Assembly: GCF_902459465.1 (NCBI RefSeq)
Contig: NC_047071.1
Span: 12,668,385 to 12,732,384 of the forward strand
Reading direction: 5' to 3'
Source of the DNA: Asterias rubens
Taxonomy: Eukaryota > Echinodermata > Asteroidea > Forcipulatida > Asteriidae
DNA length: 64,000 nucleotides
The position numbers and the translations under genes are program-made. This document shows, piece by piece, positions 56,461 to 64,000 of this stretch (positions within the stretch are counted from its first letter, which is position 1; each line of letters opens with the position of its first letter). The notes under the pieces are model-generated. The model had not been told where the DNA came from, searched no databases, and saw only the letters and a program-made list of their open reading frames with translations.

Positions 56461-59400
56461 TAAGATGTTGGGAATTAGGTTTAGCATTTTTCACAAACTG
56501 GGTAATTAAAAAAAGGTAATGTTTGGACACAGCACTTAGCAGTCGGCAGCAATCTATTCAGAAAATGGCGAACAACTTTTGAAATTAACAACTCATTAAA
56601 AAGCAAAGTTGCAAGTAGGAAAAAAATTGACACTTCTGTATGGTTGAAGTCAAATTTGCTGTTGTAGATAAAATTTAAAGTGAAAATAGTTTAGGAGCAA
56701 CTAAAACGCAGCACTCTGAATCATGGTTCAACTTTAAATGTGATTTTCTCAAACTATAAAGTTTTGACTGTTGAATGAATTTGCCACTTTGTAGAAATTG
56801 TGATGAATACAATATATTTCTATTATTTTTATTTTCTTATTTTTTACAAATAATTTTTTGATCACAGGTTTTCCCTGTATACAAAATTCAAGGAGTCAAA
56901 CGTTACATTTAACAAGTTTTATTGAAATTGGCAGGGAAAACCTATGGTAATAACTATATTGTTTTAAGGCGATTGCTGTCAGTTGAAATGATGGATGATC
57001 ATATGTAATTCCATCAAAAGATGCCTACACAAAATTTGCAATGTAATTGTATATTTTTTTTCACAGCAACATTGTTGATCCTATAGAAAATGAATGCAGT
57101 AATTAAGATTTAAATATAGAAAAGTTTGCGGTAACACCATGTAATAACAATCTCTCAACTCATTGAGAGATTGTTATTACATGGTGTTACCGCAAACTTT
57201 TCTATATCTTACTTCCACCATGCAAAGTTTCAAATCCTACTTAAGATTTAAATAACAACTTAAAAGTATGCCTAAAGCAGCTTGCTTAAACCGTTCAGCA
57301 GATTTAGGTTTGTGTGTGATGGGACCAATAGTAGTAAGTGGGGCATATAAGGGAAACATTTGATGGAATTGTGTGGCTTTGATGATGCATGTACAGGTAT
57401 GGAATTTGGCATACAGTCGGAACATGTTATGTAAAAGATAATTGCACCGGGCGCGCAAGTGTTGAGCACTGCGTGCTGCGGTGTCTTCAACGCCTAGATT
57501 GTGCACATAAAGACAACACAGATGGTAATTTTCAATAGAGGGTGCTTCCAATTTTGTTTCGTCGGATTGGTCTATAGGGCCATCAAAGATTTGTTCTAAA
57601 AATCTGATACTACAAACTGTAGAAGAATGTACATGTAGAGTATACAGTTCATATCACACAGTTATATTTGTTACAGCTGATGTTGATGACACAACCATAT
57701 CTTTTGCCAAAGTAGTAGTTATTAGGGTAGTCCTGCCATTAATTTGGATAGGCCCAATCAGATGAGGTTTTATGATAGCACCATGAGTAGATCTCTTTTG
57801 AGTAGTGTTGGTTCTGAGAAGAACCGGACATTGACAACTCAACTTTTCGATCTTCCTTAGGAGGATAAGCCCATTTTGGTCTACTATGAGTGTAGCACAT
57901 TTTGCATTTCGAAAAGCAAGCAACCAAAGTAAATATTTGTTATCATCAAGTAAGAAACCATTTTTGATATGTTTAAACTCTTATGGCAAACCTTTATAGG
58001 TAGGAATGAATAGATTCCCATTGATCAATGTTTGCTACACATCTCATTTCGAGAGACAGAACTTAATTCCACCTAAAAATGCAACGTCTTCTAAAATATT
58101 CACTCGGCTGTTTAACACACAGGGACTTCCACTCCCAAAATGACTTCTGGGTCAATGTGAGACTTTTGGAGACGCTAGGTGGCAACAGTCCTTCCAGGTA
58201 AATCCATTGTTCTTGGAAATGTGCACATTCTCAGAACGACGTAAAACAATGGAAAATTACCCGGGGAAGTCTGCTGCCAGCTAGATATCGAAAGTCGCTC
58301 ATTGGGTCAATAGACCATTATCACGCTGTCACCATCTTGGTCATGTTCCCTGTTTCCACAACAGCAATGAATGCTCACATTCATTGCGCAAACATGGCAC
58401 CAGACTATTATTTCGTCCAGCCTCATTTTGGTAACAATGAGTTGGAATAGAGTAAAAATCAAGATGGCCACACCTTGATAAAGGTCTATGTAGGCCCCCC
58501 TTTCGTGTGACATCATAAGCCATACAGCGTTCCCTCAGGATGTCAGCCTAGTCAGGAGCTCGGTCTGTCGGGAAAAGAATATTGAATGAAATGTGTTTCT
58601 TTTTCATCCCAACATTTTTTTTTGAAAAAGCAAACACTACCATTCGCAGTTTTACCCACTCCAACTCGTGTTTAACTAACTACTCGTAAAATTTGAATTG
58701 AATTGTTTAGATAATCTGTTTATTAGTGTTCGAATTGAATGTATGAGGAATTGAATGGACTTTATGCAATAACAAAATCGTGTTGAAATTTTTAGAGGTG
58801 AAATGACAATAAAACCACGCAAAAGCAAAGATGTGTACACGTACGTGGCTCATGAGATTAGCCACTGTTGACCCCCAGCAGAAGACGCTCTACTCAAGGC
58901 AACATAGACCTTTTTGCCAACACCATTGCGCAAGCGCAAACTGTTGAATGAGGTGCATTGTTGTATAGCTATGGATCAAATTTGATCACCAGCTAGACCA
59001 CAATGCACCTAGTTCCAAGCTTTTCGCGCGCGCCCGAGTATTTGCGATATATTTTTTCTAATGTGCTGAATTTGAGCTTTTGTAATCAAGCAATGCTGTA
59101 AATTGTTTTGCCTATTAATGTGATGTTCTTCTCCCATTGCAATGTTTGTATTATATTGAACCATCACATTTAAGAAGTCACCATTTTGAAAGTTAAGACT
59201 GTAAATAAGACAAATATTGTTGCCTTAATGATAGGGTCATAGATTGGTATAAATTCTAAATTTCATGACCATAAAACTCAGTGAATTAGTGAGAGGAAGC
59301 ACTGCAGCTGTTGGTAGTCAAACTTTAAGAAAGGATTCTATTCGGAGTTATGGTTTGGACAATTTTTCGCCCCAAAACATTTGAATCTGATGAACAATTC

Positions 59401-60900
59401 ATGCATGCATTTTTTCTATGAATTATGGGGCCTGGTGTCCGTTCATGAATGCTTTGGCCAGAGATGCAGTGTGTAATTGTGCCCGTTGCCACCTCACTTA
59501 ATTGGCATTTAATTTGTATTAATTTGATTTTCTTTTGAAGATAGCATGACAGTTTGTTTTCTGTTTTCGCAGCATATAGACACTGCCTTTCACAGGTGAC
59601 TTTTATTGTTTCTTTCTGAAACAATTTTGCCTAAAATTAAACATGACAAAAACCAAAGAATGTCTCTACCTTTAATTGCCCCCCCCCTGATTATGATACT
59701 TTGTGATTGCTGATATTATTCAGAGAGTTATTATTATGAACAAATTTGTTACTATTTCTGTTTAACAGAGAAATTTCACAAATTTAAATTGTTTCTACTT
59801 AGTCCTTTGATGATTTGCCTTCAAATTCAAAATGTTCTGAGAATTTGTTGTTATGGTTTAATGAGGTTGTGTCCAGTTTGGTTAAATTTTCAATACACAC
59901 AGGCATGCAACTGTTCCTGGAATCAGCTGATTTCTTCTTTTTTATTCTCAGTTTTACCTATACAAAATAGTGAGAATTTTGTTATTTGCTTTTTTTGTTG
60001 TTGCTGAAGTTGCAATTGCATAGGCCTACCGTCATATACAATGTGGGCCATGCAACAAAATGTCTTGTCTCAGATTGTCAAAGTCCTTATCTATTCCACA
60101 CTTTACACAATTTTGATCCACATTATCTGATTATGGGGAATTAAAGGTCCATTAAAGAAAGAGGCTGAAATAAAACTCCCTTTTCATCCCCAACAAGTCA
60201 CACCTATTATGATGCGCAATTAATTCGCCTGGGGACAGTCAACTGGTTTGAATGATCCAATTAAGCCCACTGTTTGGAACAGGAATTACATGGAGATAAC
60301 AGGTGTGAGTTGCTTGACGAAAAGGATGTTTTAACTTAGTCTCTGGTTCAGGAATGGTTGTCCATGTTTACATGGCATTGAATCCCTGAGAATATATTTT
60401 TAAATTTCTGATTGTATTGGAGGAATTGGTATGAAATATCTACCCTGTGTGTGAAAAAAAGTAAGGTTGAAATAATTTTTGTATGAGTTTTAGTACTGAC
60501 ATGGTTCAAATTGCAATTAAATTTGCTTTTCATTAGCAAATCAATATCGCATGTTGTGTTTTATTGTGTCACCGAACTTTTCAAAGTTATCTTAAAATTG
60601 AGGTCTTTTTGACTAAAGTGAAAGCTGCTCCACCAAAAAAATAATAGCCTTCGAGAAAGACTCAAGAAAGACTCATTTGTTAAAAAAAAGAGAAAAAAAA
60701 GTACAATCTAAATAAACAAGTAAATTAAGTACAGGGTAATCAATGAACGATGTTTTAATTGAATTCATAACATTTTAATAATCGTTGAGGGGCAATGCAT
60801 AAAATAAACCATGGAGGAAGAAATAGCCCAATGCACCCATTCAAGAACTGTGTAGTGGACTAGTACAACTCTACTATTTATCACAGACGCAGCACATCAC
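56460..60900. other. intergenic region between the PWWP and arrestin-domain genes
   Basis: AT-rich. Besides the palindrome at 57118-57214 and a hairpin near 58950-59017 ('aggtgcattgttg' against 'caatgcacctag'), I see no supported gene. 57780-57860 has a fragment related to the 47107-47409 element ('gtagatctcttttgagtagt'). Confidence 0.5.
57118..57214. repeat. near-perfect palindrome, family D ends
   Basis: 'atagaaaagtttgcggtaac' to 'acaatctctcaactcattga' pairs with 'gagattgttattacatggtg' to 'gttaccgcaaacttttctat' with almost no mismatch and nearly no loop. Confidence 0.95.
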
Positions 60901-61240
60901 AAAGGTTGTTGTTTTCGGATTGGGAGGGTACTCATACCACGATTGTGCATGGGGGACGATCGAGATTTGACGAAAGCGCGTACTGTGTTTATCTAGCTCT
61001 GGGAACGATCGTTATTTTGACGAGAAAAGGCCGGGTCAAAACAAAGGCTTCAAGGTCATGTCATAAATACCGAGTCGAGAGAAGAGGAGAGTGCTATTCT
61101 GTTTCAGGAAAAATATATTTTTGTGACAATGTTTCTGTGGACTTCTTGTATAAAATTTCGCCACAAAATACCCTAAGATTTCTCCGAAGATGACATTCTA
61201 GCTTGACGCGTTCGATGTTTGTGATATATGAGAGACAAAG

Positions 61241-61390
61241 ATGGTGAAATTGAAAGATTTTCACATCATTTTGGACAGTAACAAAACTGTGTATTCGGCA
61301 GGCGAGTATGTCGCTGGACATGTTGTGGTGGAGTTGCGAGGTGATATGAAGATGAGGGGCATTCGAATTTATATGCGTGGATTAGCAAAG
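61241..61390 (+). CDS. arrestin-domain-containing protein (ARRDC type), first coding exon
   Basis: ATG at 61241; 50 codons to a GTATAT donor after 61390 (phase 0). The peptide has the alpha-arrestin N-terminal pattern: LKDFHIILDSNKTVYSAGEY, then VAGHVVVELRGDMKMRGIRI and YMRGLAK, matching the family's VY..GE.V.G.V.VEL...K.RGI.....G.A. Known ARRDC/TXNIP proteins act as adaptors for E3 ligases and membrane receptor trafficking. The following exon, expected to start VxW(T/S)E, was not found before the right edge, so the gene is partial. 60900-61240 would be promoter and 5' leader. Confidence 0.85.
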
Positions 61391-64000
61391 GTATATTTAT
61401 TTTGCCAGTAAATATGTTATGGTTAATTTTTACAACTACAGGCACCCAAATATATTTAGTTCCGAAAGCATTTGGGTTTGTCCACATAAATGAATATGGT
61501 TACAAACAATTTGACATTTTACTTTGTTGTTTGTTTGATGAGGAATCAGGAAATGGTCTAAAACAAGTGGACTTATAAAGAGTGAATTATTTAATTTTGT
61601 AATGTATTTTTCTCTAATATGTGTACATTCAAAAACAAGCCTGTTTCTGTTGATTTAACACTTCAAATTTTCAACCAAGTTGAAGTTGTAGAATTGTATA
61701 AATTGTTTATTATAAACAGATACAGACTTTGTTTGGTAACTAATTGTTAAAAATTAACTGATTCACCCAATTCCAACTGTTGTTCCTTTTTGGCAATGCT
61801 TCAAATCAAATCCTCAATAACAGGGCAGGGTATGAAGGGAGGAGGGTTTACGTTATCGCAACTAGGTATGAAGTGGTCAAGCTACACAATGTAGGTACAT
61901 TTCTCCACCCCCCCCCCCCCATAAATATTACTTATTAAATAAACGGTGTTTTCCCTTTGGGTAAGGCACTACCATAAAGTCTATTATTATAAGAAACTTT
62001 TGAAGGAGTGCAAACAAAAGGCCATGGCCTCCTCTTGAAACTCCCGGCCTTTGGTGACAAAATATATTATTCAATGGGGCAAATTTTGGCATTAGATTTG
62101 TGGTGTAACTGCCTGTCACTCACTTGGCAGAATTGTGTATGGGTGTTCACAGTCTCTTATTTTAAACATGTAACTATAGGCCTATATAAGAGGCAAAAGC
62201 TTGCCCCAAATCATGTGACCTACATCTTCATCAGTGGGAGCCGTTTCTCACAAAGTTGTATATTATCAACAGCTCTCCATTGCTCATTACCAAGTAAGTT
62301 TTGATGCTATAAATTATTCAGAGTAATTAAAATCTTACTGTCTTGATAGTCTGAGGAATTAACAGTTTAAGTGGTACATGTATTAACTTGTGCTCTAAAG
62401 CCCGTCATTGTACCAGACAATACGCAAATGCTTTTTTAATCAATAATAATAATAATCAAAGTCTATCAATACCTTACTTGGTTATAAAATACAATATTCA
62501 AATGTTGACTTTCAGTTCAGTCTGAAAATATCTTCAAATTTTATCACTAAATAAAAGACTTTACCCATAAATTTAAATGGGTAAAGTTTATAAATGTTTA
62601 GTTGGCACTGATATATTTTTTCTCTGCATCATAAAAACCATTGATTTGAAACATGTATTTTTTTCTTTCTTCATTTCAATTCTGCCTGAATATGTCTAAT
62701 TGTGGAACAGCTTGCAAACACTGAAACAAGTAGTAGTTTAGATGTATTTTTTACTTTGATCATCCAGGATTAGGTTGCTTTACATAATTGTTTTTGTATG
62801 TGCATAATATACAAGCACTAGGCCTGGACAATTAGTGAAATTACATTACCTACTCAACTAGTTACGCCTCGACTAATTTTGTAATTCCCAATATGCATTT
62901 TGATATATTGTTTTCCGCAGGCACAAAAATACAGTAAAATTCATGCTGAATGGATAAAAGGATTGTGTCAATTTCTTGTCTGATTTTGTTCGTGAGTAAA
63001 TTATGTTGTCCAGTGAATAGTTGGAACGTCACAATTGGTTCACCAAGCATTGTAGTCAGGACTTTTTTGTATGTGATAGTAGTCGTGGTGGCACGATTAG
63101 TCGAGTAGTTGAAAACCGGGTGTCGCAAACACTAAGCAATCGATAGTTGCGACTTAGATACAAGTCACACTAGTCACCCAGGCTTAGCACATTCTTGGAG
63201 TTTATTTCTGCTGAGTGTTTTGAATGAATTGCATTGTTCAATTGAACCATTGCATTGTTTGTATCAGAGGCTACAACCGTTTGTCCCAACATTGTGGTTG
63301 GATTTTATTTTGTACCTCCTGCTTTAATAGAATGAGTGATTGATCATCTTGTGTCAGTGCTTTGTCCTTGTCGCACCTTGTCAACTCAAAATTGCACTAC
63401 CTGTTCGAACCTGATAGTATTATCACTAGGGTCTATGTTTTTTTAATTTTAAGTAGACCACTGGGTTAGAAAACTGCATTTTACTTGCCCACAGAAAGTC
63501 TTATAATTACATTATGTTGAACATGTTTTGTCATACATTGTAAATGTTTCTTTCTAAAATGATCACAATCAGTGCAGTTTATAGCCAATGTGCGTGTTCT
63601 TAACTTTAACATTCACACTGTACACTCAAAAATATTACTCGTCTAAAAAGTAAGCTGAAAAGGAAGAAAAACTGCGCATTATAGTACATGTAGTTTTTAG
63701 TAGCCTAAGTTGAGAAGTGGTACGCCCTTTTTAAAAATTTTTTAAGTAACCACTCTCAATTGTTACTAGACTGCTACGTGTGTAGATGACAATTTCTTTC
63801 ATGTACATGTAGCTAGTGTTAAGGGTGAGCCCTGCCTCAAAGGGCCTACAAGTGTACATGTACTTGTATTCGGAGTTTCTGAATCTTTTTATAAAATACA
63901 ACCCTGTACATGTACATGTACGTGTGTAGTCCCACAAATTCCAGAATAACAGAGTGAGAAAAAGTTGTTGTCATTAGACTAGCTGCACTGGTACTTTGTT
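61391..64000 (+). other. first intron of the arrestin-domain gene, to window end
   Basis: AT-rich sequence with a family A fragment at 62228-62320 ('gtttctcacaaagttgtata', 'acagctctccattgctcatt'), a C-run at 61908-61920 and several 'tacatgtacatgta' simple repeats (63800-63920). No convincing second exon was found. Confidence 0.5.

Noticed and set aside
62921-63000. Possible second exon of the arrestin-domain gene after 'ttttccgcag'
   Set aside because: The acceptor is good, but the frame stops after about 20 codons and the peptide lacks the expected VxW(T/S)E sequence.
1-64000. CRISPR arrays, operons or bacterial mobile systems
   Set aside because: No regularly spaced repeat-spacer array or prokaryotic gene structure is present. 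The repeats are eukaryotic hairpins, SINEs, LINEs and tandem repeats.

Overview
This looks like eukaryotic, invertebrate deuterostome DNA. Genes are split into short exons with GT-AG introns, non-coding DNA is AT-rich and dominated by short hairpin (MITE-like) repeats, and the gene set is metazoan. The abundant hairpin family called A here (ends near 'ttaaaggcactggacac') is one I associate with echinoderm, perhaps sea-star, genomes. That placement is recollection, not a database result. I built all exon models by hand from splice signals, reading frame and family conservation.

Layout, left to right. (1) Minus strand, 426-8389: an SLC24/NCKX-type K+-dependent Na+/Ca2+ exchanger, seven exons, with its C-terminal half beyond the left edge. 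(2) 8390-13455: intergenic, filled with repeats. (3) Plus strand, 13556-33107: a complete gene for a predicted secreted 661-residue protein with the order signal peptide, Frizzled CRD, Ig, four LDL-receptor class A modules, second Frizzled CRD, second Ig. All introns are phase 1. I do not recognise this architecture, and it is the main candidate for something undescribed. Its LDLa exons sit in a recent tandem duplication that also left one broken exon. (4) Minus strand, 34597-38408: a complete TRMO-type tRNA (m6t6A37) methyltransferase, 442 residues, convergent with gene 3. (5) Plus strand, 42686-55814: a 14-exon PWWP-domain gene of the PWWP3/MUM1 type, 471 residues, divergent from TRMO. LINE, SINE and MITE insertions lie between its exons. 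(6) Plus strand, from 61241: first coding exon of an arrestin-domain-containing (ARRDC/alpha-arrestin) gene running off the right edge.

The genes share no evident pathway. This is ordinary animal gene order, not an operon. About three quarters of the window is introns and intergenic DNA carrying several hairpin families (A, B, C, D, F and others), tRNA-derived SINEs, degraded non-LTR retrotransposon 3' ends and tandem repeats. Several elements are nested inside one another, which gives a relative insertion history.
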